This document shows positions 1-27,570 of a stretch of 64,000 nucleotides of DNA, piece after piece. A program made the translations under genes and the position numbers. The notes under the pieces are model-generated. The model did not search any database, was not told the origin of the DNA, and saw nothing but the letters and a program-made list of their open reading frames with translations. Origin of the DNA: Macrocystis pyrifera (lineage: Eukaryota; Sar; Phaeophyceae; Laminariales; Laminariaceae). The stretch is from positions 2,976,001-3,040,000 of the forward strand of contig JASSKH010000004.1 of assembly GCA_031763025.1 (NCBI GenBank), in the 5' to 3' direction. The first letter of the stretch is position 1. Every line of letters begins with the position of its first letter.

Positions 1-577
1 ATGAGCACTGTGCGCGGCTATTGTAGTAAAAAAACCCAATAATAACGCACAAGTGTATACTCTTGGTATATGCACACCCTTGCATAACTACTAGATGAAC
101 GCTTTATTCCCACTTGTACGTCTCAAACTCTATAGCAAATTACCACGAATAAAATGCTATCATTTCGCGTGGGGCACATTCACACGAAGTAACAAAACAC
201 AATCCACACTGGTATCTCAACGATATACCGGGACACTGGCTGTTGGGGTTCAGCATTTAGGTGCCTGACCATGACTTGGTTCGTGGGCACTACTCCACAA
301 ACGATATCTCCCAAGCATCCGCAAGACAACTGCACTTGAGGTTGCGAATCACGTGTTAAACGACCCACTAAGGAACAAACGATATCTGGCCAGATATTTA
401 TATGGTAGTGGGGTGTGGTGCGACGGTCCCGACTACAAGTACTCCCAGGGCTATAGCGACGTCGACAACGAACGATACTGGGGCTTGTGTCAGGGTTACG
501 AGGCGACGACGTCTCGCTTACGTTTGGGACGATCAAATGCATGCGGATCTTCAGCTAGGATCCTCGTACGATACGCT

Positions 578-1360
578 CTAATCATCTTGTGGCACGATGT
601 TGTCACGTCTCCAAACACCAAAACTAGACGGTTTATCTTTCACGAGAAAGTGGTATTGGAAATTAGTCGGCGAGGCTTTACCAAGGCCACGCTTATGACT
701 TTCAATAGCTTCAATAGCATACGGGCCGATGTGCACGGTGAGCACAGAGCCGTCTAAGTCAGGTAGCGGCAACGTTGTTCTCACAAGGAACTCGTCCAGT
801 GCTGTAAAATCCGGTACTGAGTTAGACGCGTCATTATGGTATGCCTTCATACGACCAAAATGAACTGATGTTTCCGCAAGTTCGCCATCTCTCGCAACAC
901 GATAAATTACGGGTGATAGTTGGGAACGAACAGTAAATGGACCACGCCAGGGACTAATAAGTTTGGGGTTCGGTCCATCACCAACGGTATAGGGGCGGTG
1001 TACGAACACCTGATCTCCCTGCTGATATTGCGGAAAGGACAATTTCTCGTTAGTTTCTGTCTGCTTGTCGGTACGTTCCTGTAAATTGCGACGAGCAATT
1101 TCGTAAGCGAGTTGCAGGTTTTCAATGGTACGACGGGAGTATTCCAATCGTGTTCCAGAACCAGACGTACACGGGACGCCGAGAATAATGTCAACGGTTA
1201 ACGAAGCTCTACGGCCGAACATTAAAAAATGTGGGGTGTCTTCGAGCGTTTTGTTGTAGGCTGTGTTGTGCGCGAGCTGAATAAACGGTAGTAATTCTGC
1301 CCAATTGTCGTATTTAACGTTTACGTACATCGCCAACATGCTGTGCAAGGTACTACGCAC
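578..1360 (-). pseudogene. Gypsy integrase C-terminal part with chromodomain-like tail
   Basis: A 260-codon open stretch. Its beginning matches the end of the integrase catalytic core (residues around AHNTAYNKTLEDTPHFLMFG, typical of Ty3/Gypsy). It continues through a positively charged linker and a GPF-type module (SPWRGPFTVRS). It ends with a region containing SHKRGLG and FQYHFLV that resembles a chromodomain, then a natural-looking stop. The product would be part of a chromovirus-type integrase that inserts cDNA into chromatin. It is disconnected from its upstream part by a frameshift near 1412, where this copy has a 5-bp tandem duplication that the right copy lacks. Not functional alone. 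Confidence 0.8.
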
Positions 1361-1758
1361 ACGCTCTAAGACGGGGTTGCTTTGTGGGCGGTACGCTGAC
1401 GTGCGCGTCGCGTCTTTTTGAACCCATACCTGTATATGGCTTGCAACTCCTTGACAAGTTCATTCTCAAACTCGCTACCTTGGTCCGAATGCAAAGTTTC
1501 CGGAGCAGAGACAACGGAGAACACGTGTTCTCGAAGAACTCGGGCGATTGTGTCGATTGATTAGTCACTAATCGCGACCATCACGAGAAAATGAGTCGTG
1601 TGGTCAATCACGGACATGATGCACTTCGAGTAATTCGACGACGATTTTACTCGACCAGGCCAGGGTGTACACATGAAACGGACGTAAAAAAGACGATGCT
1701 CAGCATGTACGTCAGAGGACAGTAATACGTCTTGCAATGTTGGTTCGAAAAATAGCAT
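1353..1758 (-). pseudogene. Gypsy integrase catalytic-core fragment
   Basis: Two minus-strand stretches in one frame are separated by an in-frame TAA at 1561-1563. The upstream part holds a VIDHTTHFLVMVAISD-like segment, matching the VVDRFTK region of Ty3-type integrases. The downstream part reads LHSDQGSEFENELVKEL, which carries the second catalytic Asp (SDQG). The catalytic Glu region (NPVLERV) lies beyond the frameshift near 1412. The first catalytic Asp cannot be placed with confidence. The right arm has the same stop, so it is ancestral to both copies. Confidence 0.7.
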
Positions 1759-2111
1759 CTAATTGCGTGGTTTCATCTTTGTACATAGACAGCCACTGAA
1801 CCACGGTCTCGGGTATAATGAGCGTAGCTTTCGAAGCTAGATGACCACTGAACGCTGGTAGATCACGGTACGGGTCATTCCCGGAGAGTGGTGGGTGCAC
1901 GATTTGGTCACCGAACGAACTGCTCTCTTGCAGATATATACGCATATAACGATTGGAATAGTGCGTTCAAACGGTTTGTGGCTCATCGAGTACTAGATTT
2001 AATCGTTGGAAACGGGAACGGTAACAACTGTTTTCACCTATTCGATGTACGGATCGAACTCAACACATTGTTCTTCCAGAAACATTCTGGGTTCATCAAC
2101 GAAAACACGGA

Positions 2112-2487
2112 AACAGCGACAACGCTGTATTAGAAACCACGCAAACAGCGACAACACTGTGTGCGGAACAGCGACAACGCTGTATGATGAACAGCGACAA
2201 CGCTGTTGGAGAAACAGCAACGATGCTGTAATATTAACAGCGACAACGCTGTATGATGAACAGCGACAACGCCGTTGGAGGAACAGCAACGATGCTGTAA
2301 GATTACCAGCGACAACGCTGTATGCGGAACAGCGACAACGCTGTTTGAGGAACAGCAACAATGCTGTAATAAAAGAGGAACAGCGACAACGCTGTATGAG
2401 CAACAGCGACAACGCTGTTTGAGGAACAGCAACGATGCTGTAAGAAGAACAGCGACAACACTGTTTGAGAAGCAGCGACGACGCTGT
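2112..2487. repeat. Minisatellite of palindromic 23-bp units (16 units)
   Basis: The unit is a 17-bp core, AACAGCGACAACGCTGT, plus about 6 bp of spacer. The core is an inverted repeat (ACAGCG / CGCTGT around a 4-nt loop). A second core class, AACAGCAACGATGCTGT or AACAGCAACAATGCTGT, has matching changes in both arms, so the stem is kept. Units are often arranged in threes (two GCGACAACGC types, then one GCAACGATGC type), giving a higher-order period of about 69 bp. It lies between the RNase H and integrase parts of the Gypsy remnant. The right arm has about 22 units. Confidence 0.92.
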
Positions 2488-2796
2488 ATCAGCGAATATT
2501 TCGCTCTACGAGGATTGAGAGGAGCCCTGAATGGTGCGTGGCTAGCCAAACGGTAGAGTCTTTCCCTCAGACGCTGTGAGAATATAACTTACGGCCACCA
2601 CTCCAAGCAAACGTTAATTCTCCACTACGTCAAACGCTCGGTATTATGTATAGGGAAACAAAAAAAACAATATTCCTTTTTATATGCTGAACGGTAAAGT
2701 TGGAAGTCTGAAGAACGATACTCCAACGATTTAGCATACTGAAAATATACATGTCTAATTGTGATATGGATGGGTCAGGAGGTTTATGATCAACAA

Positions 2797-3183
2797 TCAT
2801 CGCAACGTCCCTCTCGATAGAGTACGCTCGCCATTAATAATAAGCGAGTGCGACAACGGTTTCATATCACTACACATGTATGTACGATACCTGACTGTAG
2901 TAATAGTAAGGATCTTGAACACGGAAGCCACCATCAGTAAACGCTTGATGTGGGCAAACGCGTATTTTGCGCGTTGTCCAGGCTTTGTAATATGTGTCCG
3001 GGCAGCAACATCCTTATATGTACCGGCGAGTTCAGCGAGCGGTGCGGTTACTTCGGCGAACTTTGACAACGAACCGCCGTGAGACATTAACCACACATAA
3101 AAACAAAACGACAATCTTTGGTGCAAATGGGGTTTGACAGCTTTTCGAGTGCTTGCCACGATTCCCCCAACTGGTATACTCAT
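2797..3183 (-). pseudogene. Gypsy reverse transcriptase/RNase H junction fragment
   Basis: The minus-strand frame contains a segment (SKFAEVTAPLAELAG, then AFAHIKRLLMVASVFKI) that matches the conserved stretch after the Ty3/Gypsy RT palm, where NFAEI-APL-L precedes the tether into RNase H. The catalytic RT motifs are absent. Further along the strand an RNase H-like segment (VDHKPP near 2780, then LNRW) continues in a different frame. It is a broken relic. Confidence 0.65.
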
Positions 3184-6021
3184 CGAGCAGAATTTACGTG
3201 GCCTAAATATACAACCGATTTAGGACCGTCCGCTAATCTCGACGGCTACTAGTTGTTTGCCGAGCCACGAACACTGTCGTCAAAGATTGAAACTTTCGAG
3301 TTGTGGACAAACTCGGGAGTTGCTCACGACAATTAGCACCTCGATAATATGACTCGACGATATTTGTGCATTTTGTGAAGACTCACAGATCATTCATTAC
3401 TACGAACACCACACGGTGTAAATGTGTAGGAGAGTGCTTGCCACAAAAATGTGGTAGAAAAGCTGTGATCGGGGGGGGGGGACGACAACGTGCCAGTAAG
3501 CGCTCTGTACAACAGTCGCGCTGATGGAACTGGGCACCGCCGAACATAGCAATGTTGTACTCCAGAAAACGGGGGGAGGGGAATACTGTTCCGGCCGTGA
3601 CACACTTGCCAAACTCCGCTCGAGACAACGAAAAGAAAACGAGATAATATTTGCGCAGATATCTTAAGTTAGTTGCTGACAATTGATCATCAAGAACGTG
3701 GAGTCAACAAGTACTTTAGACAACGGTGCTACGATTTCAGCACACACAGCTGCAATTATGCCGGTCGGTGTTATGGATGATTCTGCTGCTATGACAGTCT
3801 GCACGTGCAGTTGAGCTGGAGACGCTACCGAAACACTTGACGACGAATTTGACAATCTCTGCACCTATACACGTATGTACAGGGTAAGATATTCGGAAGA
3901 TGGATTAGCTATTGATATAGCAACCAAACCATCTATAATTATTGCTAGCCATGTGAAAACGGTGCGAGTTACGATAGCTCGCTCTTCGCAGAACATCTCA
4001 TTTTCTGATAGCACTCACAGTTGAAATGACCACATCATGATACTTGTAACGGTTTTACATATATATGTAACGTGCCAACGATGGCTCCGCCACAAATCAT
4101 CACAATTTCGCAAACTTTCGGCATGCTGTACATACTTCAGCACGTGTTTCCATGCGCTGCTGAAAGTGAGACGACTGGTGCTGTACGGCGAGGAATATCG
4201 CCTAATGCAACGGATAGTGACATAATATGCCACGACTTCAAGCATCCAACGATTTACGGCACGCAACGAAGTGCACATTGTTGGGCCACGGAGCCTTTAT
4301 GTCACGCATCCAACGTGTACCGCACAAGCTACATACTTGTACGTACGAGTACTGTTGTACAGGTAAATATGACTGTGAGTCAGTCTGATAGACTACCTCC
4401 TATATTCGGCCAACGACGAGTTTTATACTGCTGTATTAACTCACTGTCGAACTAGTGGTAGTGGTCCCTCAATCCATACAGCAGTAGTGTAAGTACTACG
4501 TAGTACTCTGTAGTGACAATACGATTGCCAAAATGCGGTGAGATTGCGACATACAATATCGTTCTGCGGTACTGCTTTTTGGACTGTATGAGGGTTCTTT
4601 GCTCTTTCTGTCGACCAAATCGAACCGGACGGAAATCCGCGAACATTTTATGCGATATGCAATTGAATGGCGCAATTATTTCCCAAAGGACCAAAGAAAA
4701 TCGTAAAAATACGAGACGAAACGGAAAAAATAAAAACATAAATCGACCACCAGGCAGACTGACTGTATGAGTACCACGCGTACACGAGTACGTACGAGTA
4801 CCTGAACGAGAGTCAATTAATAGCGATGGTGCCGAGTACGGAATGCGCCTATCACATCATGCTGTTGCATGGGGACCGAGTCGAGCTGAATGGTACACAC
4901 GAATACCATTTATCAAGCAAGACGGCTGCCTGATATTTCGTACTGACCTTGTACGTTCGGTCGCGCATACGCGACAAGCTCCTCTTCGCGGCATTCCGTT
5001 TTATTTTTATTTAGTCGTTTATGTGTGCAACAACCACGAACTCTCCAACTAGCAGAATAAGAGTTGTTTGCTCAACTTTGGCCAGACAGGTCAACGTACG
5101 AAATATGACCTCTGCATGGGATAGAAAAGGGTACAAACAGCTAGACTCCCCACGCAGATCTGCCAAAGAAGTGGCGACTACACGTGCTGCCCCCCCGTAC
5201 GAAGGGGAGAGAGCACGTCGGCAGTTGTACTCACGGTGACGAATGCAACCACTGCGCTGCTGCGGCCCAGCGACAGCACGCGAAACAATGATACGTAACG
5301 ATTGTACCAACTCTACCTGTGCTTCAAAGTCTTGTGTGTTGTGTTCCCTTGTACGATGCATACAATAAGTGAAAACTTACGAAATTACCACAACAGAACA
5401 ACAAGAAGGAACAGAAGAGATTTTACCAGTCCAACGAACCAATGGTATGTACCTGCCTAACGAGGGCAGAGCGCTGTTATTGGTGGATGAAACTAGAACG
5501 GGGTGTTTCGTCGGTGGTTATACGCAGAACCAGCGCCTATGCTACGTAGCGTTAGCGCTCCAGGTGGGTTCACAGAAGACTCTGCAGACAAACACCTACC
5601 TGAAATCGACAAAACGAAAATATCTACTGGCAGATAGACATAACGAACCGAACGTGTTTGTTTCACTGATACGTACAGCGGAAGAAACAAACAACAGTAG
5701 TATACGATAGATCTACTCGCCACCGAAGGCTTACCAACGCGGCTTGAGCATACCGTATACCAGAAGACGGGTAGAACCACGGCCCATAGCGATTGAAGAG
5801 CGTTCTTCGCTTGTCAACGATGAGCGTGGCGAAGGGCGCCTTCCATAGATCGCAACGATGAAAGGGGTAGTTTACTCAGTCTACGAAACACTGACTCGTG
5901 TCCTCTTTGATTTTTTTCTTTCGTGTTTTTCTTCGTACGATGTGAAGAAAAATACCGAACCTCCTGTGTGTTTTCACGAGAAAACAAGAACGGCCACAGG
6001 CGCGAGCCTTCGTCGACGCCA
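3184..6021. other. No recognisable gene
   Basis: Only short overlapping frames on both strands, with no conserved motif recognised. Short G and C runs occur at 3472-3481 and near 3571. The stretch is mirrored at 52222-55062, with the same lack of coding signal in both copies. Confidence 0.5.
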
Positions 6022-6392
6022 AATGTGGGGAGGACCCCCAGATTCGACTCGACATCTGTGGCACTTCCCTTTCTTAGAGGGTGTAGCGTGTAGGACACGC
6101 CAGGTTTTGGGATAGGATCGGTACGGACGATCTCACGAGCAACCATCAACGATGATGGAAGAGGAAGAGAGAGTGTGTGCGAGGCACGGGCCTTGCATTC
6201 CAATCCGCAGTGACTACTTGTCACGGGACAATAATGTCACTGCTGACGACATCTCTGCTGACGACAACAAATAGTCATGGAATATGGATGACCACAGTCG
6301 TACAATAAGATATACGGATATCCACGACCTCGGCGAATGGTGGGACCTCCGCGGGACAATACCCATGCGACGGTCTGGTCGAGAACCTGGAA
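6022..6392 (-). repeat. Dispersed repeat copy 1 (about 370 bp)
   Basis: Read on the minus strand, this block starts near TTCCAGGTTCTCGACCAG and ends near CCTCCCCACAT. The same block recurs in the right arm (51852-52221) and independently, with several substitutions, at 60296-60662. One end lies about 20 bp from the terminal-repeat element at 6412. No coding content or terminal repeats were recognised. Confidence 0.85.
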
Positions 6393-6411
6393 ACCACAGT
6401 ATACATATATT

Positions 6412-6644
6412 TTTTAAAAGAAACTAAGAAAGCACGTCAGCTGTGAGTTCAACCGATCGGCAGATCGGTCGATACTCAACTTTGCAAGCTGCGTGAACCG
6501 CGCGCGTTTTCCATTATTTCCCTCGCGATTGACTACTGGCCAGAGACTCCCCTGGATGCCACCAGGGTCGACGAGACGATAATACTTACAGCTGGTTCGA
6601 TTTCCAATTGATTTCGGCCTGTACCATTTCGCGCACTGAAACAG
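6412..6644. repeat. Terminal direct repeat 1 of the TRIM-like element
   Basis: A 233-bp repeat from TTTTAAAAGAAACT to CTGAAACAG, matching 7580-7812 almost base for base. It contains a hairpin, ACCGATC-GGCA-GATCGGT, near 6457. Confidence 0.85.
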
Positions 6645-7579
6645 CAGATCGACACGTGAGGCCCGGGGTACACAAGACAGTCGAAAGTTGGTTTACAGCA
6701 GTTCACACGTGACATACACACCAAGACACCGGTAATTTCTTAGTACTCCCTGTAAATGTTGCAGCAGGTCTTGACGTACAAGTACGTGTTTTTGATGAAT
6801 CTCACTATCGTACATGTCCTTGGCCTCTTCTGCTCCAGATATATGAAAAACACAGCAAGCACACACCTGTAAAATAGCAGAAGGTGATCCAACAGCACAG
6901 GAGGTGATGTTCGTGTTTTCTGCAGGCAGGCTAGCGAGTGGCGCATTTCGATCCTACAGCTCCTTGTTCCATCTCAGACGTTCTACCAGGCAATACGATC
7001 ACGAGAGCTGGATCCCAAAGCTCGCCCTGCACACGATGCCAAGAAGATGGAAACAAAGGCTAAAACTGAACGCGTGCGTCACTCTACAGCCTCCTGTCGT
7101 GTTGATCATTCCGAATCTCAACGAAGTCCGGTCCTTGAATATGGTCCGGATCTTGATTGGAGGATTTTGTAGATCCTTGCTTGTGCATGAATGTACCCAC
7201 AGCAGTAAAAGAATGACCAAGAACGTATGATTAGGATTATTTGGCATGTTGTATCTGGATTTTCATATCGCAGCAGTACCAAGCTACGGATCCTGCTATT
7301 GGTACATCGTTCATACCGGTATATCACGTACTGCATAGTAGTTGGTCATAAAACACCGAATTCTTGAAAGCAACTACAAGGAAGCCCGATACATACATGT
7401 ATCTGCCCAGAGCAGAAATGATTAACCCTCGTGGTTCGTGTCTCCTCCGGCGCTACTTGAGCCCCCGGAAGGTCGAAAATTGACAATGGGGAGCACTGCA
7501 GTGACCATTGCCCTCTTCTTTAAATTTAATTATGAGTCGCTCGAGCTACCGCTTGGGGCCGTCTTCGAGAGCTTGATGA

Positions 7580-7812
7580 TTTTATAAGAAACTAAGAAAG
7601 CACGTCAGCTGTGAGTTCAACCGATCAGCAGATCGGTCGATACTCAACTTTGCAAGCTGCGTGAACCGCGCGCGTTTCCCATTATTTCCCTAGCGATTGA
7701 CTACTGGCCAGAGACTCCCCTGGATGCCACCAGGGTCGACGAGACGATAATACTTACAGCTGGTTCGATTTCCAATTGATTTCGGCCAGTACCATTTCGC
7801 GCACTGAAACAG
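7580..7812. repeat. Terminal direct repeat 2 of the TRIM-like element
   Basis: The second 233-bp copy, from TTTTATAAGAAACT to CTGAAACAG, with a few substitutions against copy 1 (for example AGCA instead of GGCA in the hairpin loop). It is followed directly by CATATATT. Confidence 0.85.
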
Positions 7813-7871
7813 CATATATTATAAATTTTGAAATACGTCACCTGTACGAAGATCGAGTGATTAAATAGTTA

Positions 7872-7900
7872 GTTGATACTCAACTTTGCAAGCTGCGTAA
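7872..7900. repeat. Fragment resembling the TRIM terminal repeat
   Basis: GATACTCAACTTTGCAAGC followed by TGCGT matches the interior of the 233-bp repeat exactly. The flanking bases are only loosely similar (a GTCACCTG against GTCAGCTG context), so this is a decayed third copy or a conserved piece. Confidence 0.6.
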
Positions 7901-7951
7901 TTATTGTCCCCGAATCCTGCAGTGACGGTTTCAGAATCTATCTGTTGTTGT

Positions 7952-8040
7952 TGTAATCGTCACGTTTTCGGGAAATTTACCCCTCTGCCAGGATTCAGAA
8001 CCTGTAATCGTCACGTTTTACCGACAATTTACCCCTGCCA
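7952..8040 (+). repeat. Short direct duplication (about 37-bp units)
   Basis: TGTAATCGTCACGTTTT, then a variable base, CG and AA, then ATTTACCCCT-GCCA, occurs twice, near 7952-7991 and 8006-8040. It is mirrored near 50211-50300. Confidence 0.8.
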
Positions 8041-8116
8041 AGTATACCAGTCGTATCATACGATACTTCTGTGATACGTACAGCAGTACAGCTGACGCGA
8101 GCTTCAGGTGTTGTTT

Positions 8117-8515
8117 GTCTTTTCTGGCAACCGAATCTATCAGCAGAAAACGTTTGTGGCTTCTCGTCTTGGGCCATTGGTCTTTTTCGGATGCACACGA
8201 CAAGCGATATGTTCCACTTATTTTACTTGTATTTTCGGGCAACCGAACTAAGAAGGCTTGCATTGAAGAAACATCCGCGAATCTGCACAAAACGTTTGTT
8301 GTGGCTTCCCGTCTTGGGGCAGATACAGTCGAGATTAGACACAAGCAGTCGAGATTTCTTGTTGGTCGTACAACTCAATTTTTAAGTCAAAAACACCGCT
8401 AAGGATCCTAGCTCATAGAGTGCTTGTCGTTTTTGGCAACCGAACTATGGGTACTTGTTTCGAAGAAACATCCCGGAATTCGCAGAAAACGTTTGCGGCT
8501 TCCCCGTCATGGGCC
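8117..8515 (+). repeat. Three diverged repeats of an 85-bp motif
   Basis: Copies near 8117-8175 (internally deleted), 8234-8320 and 8430-8515 share GGCAACCGAA, GAAGAAACATCC and AAACGTTTG followed by a GGCTTC-CGTC-TGGGC end. No reading frame is kept between copies. It is mirrored at about 49729-50128. Confidence 0.75.
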
Positions 8516-9247
8516 ATAGGATGCACAAGTAAGTGGTATTTTCGGCCTTTTTACTACTATTTTTTCCAGCCGACCAGACAGGCATGTATGGGCAGCATGA
8601 TGGTCTTCAACGTCGATCCCCGATGACTCACAAAGACCCCCGAAACTTAGAAGGAAGCATGGAGTCAACAGCAAAAGAAAGCCTGCTCCACTGCTACTGC
8701 TCTTTCTGCGCTTCTTTGGAGTTGTGGTGTGGTGGACTACTACACAGCAGTATATGCTTCAGATATCTTGACGACAAACTCCTTCTACTCGTACGTAGCA
8801 GCAAATAATATGCATGGTGCAGACAACAGCAGTGGTTACTTGATGATATGGCCTCTCGTGGCCGCAATGCAGTTCGTACGTGTTTTTTGGCCTTCAAGGG
8901 AAGATTAAGATTCCAATAATGAATTTACCGTACCACTAAACACGTTACGTACTGTAAGAATTTGACCAATATATATAATTCTACAGCGCCCACACACTCC
9001 TACAATATGACATGCACACAACTTGTATTTGATTTGCGTTATAGAGGCAAATAAATTCCGGCACGCACATAAATGCGCATAAAATGCTGATGCTGTGGGA
9101 CAGCTCTTACGAATAATATATACGCCGTCGACTTTGACAACACAGCCGCAGAAGACATACCCCCGCCTCGCCTCCTCCCTTCCCCGTCGAACAGGACTGG
9201 GCGTAAACAAAAGCACAACATACGTGAGGACTGCCGTAAGTCGCGCG

Positions 9248-26913
<17,666 letters not shown>

Positions 26914-27463
26914 AGCCATGGACAGATGGTTGCGCCATTATCAACTGAATATCTATTGGGGTCGAATTCGCAACAACTCACTTCAGAGCGTGTGCATCGT
27001 CTGGTCGTAGGTGATGATACCGAAAGAGCTATCCGCATAATTCATTGGACTTTCCTAGGTAAATAGCGAGCTTGACGCCACGATCAGTGGCAAGGAGTCG
27101 AGCTGGGTACTGATGTAGCTCTATATTATGTGCGTCGTTTATTTCTGGGTTGTGCCTAGTGGACGAAGATCACGATGTCCTTTCTTGACGGAGGCAGTAT
27201 AAGCGTCTCCTAACGCGGCAGTGCCGATCGAACTGCCCTACCTCCTGGGAACTTTCTGTACTAGTATACTATATTATAGATGGGTACGGGTGTGTTTCGT
27301 CTGATTCGCTAGACCGGGAGCCGTCTGCGAGAAGCGTTGTCGGCAGGTCGTGACTGTGGAATATGCAACATCGCGGAGCCTTCATAGGGAGTAGGTTTTC
27401 AACGCAGGCTTGATCCTGACAGGGCCTCCTCCATAACCGAGGAAGTAGTCAACCAATGTATTA

Positions 27464-27568
27464 TTACGGGGGTCCATAGTTAACGGGACCAATTTTTGTT
27501 AGTAAAAATAGGCAAATATATAGGTTTTTATGTACACCATAGGTCCTGTTAACTATGTACCCCCGTAA
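27464..27568. mobile_element. MITE copy 2 (105 bp)
   Basis: TA-flanked. TIRs start TTACGGGGGTCCATAG and end in CTATGTACCCCCGTAA. It differs from the copy at 17023 at only a few positions, so both moved fairly recently. It lies 71 bp inside the single-copy spacer, next to the inner end of the left arm. Confidence 0.88.
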
Positions 27569-27570
27569 TA

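Larger units (their letters stand above)
578..3183 (-). mobile_element. Degraded Ty3/Gypsy retrotransposon pol remnant, left copy
   Basis: On the minus strand, fragments appear in the order expected of a Gypsy polyprotein: RT/RNase H connection and RNase H (2797-3183 and onward), a minisatellite at 2112-2487, then integrase core and C-terminal domain (578-1758). The mirror copy is 55063-57806. Both copies share an in-frame stop inside integrase, so the element was dead before the two copies separated. No LTR pair or gag could be identified around it. Family level (Ty3/Gypsy with chromodomain-like tail) is fairly secure; extent is not. Confidence 0.8.
6412..7812. mobile_element. Non-coding element with 233-bp terminal direct repeats (TRIM-like)
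   Basis: Two nearly identical direct repeats (6412-6644 and 7580-7812) enclose about 935 bp with no convincing coding sequence. CATATATT immediately precedes the first repeat (6404-6411) and immediately follows the second (7813-7820), consistent with a target-site duplication. This is the form of a terminal-repeat retrotransposon in miniature. On the minus strand the repeats begin (T)GCTGTTTCAG, which would give an LTR-like TG start and a shorter 6-bp duplication. No primer-binding site was recognised. The intact counterpart is 50433-51832. Confidence 0.65.

Noticed and set aside
2112-2487. CRISPR-like array
   Set aside because: Repeats are short, the spacers are about 6 bp and themselves repeated, and no cas-like genes exist. 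It is a eukaryotic minisatellite.
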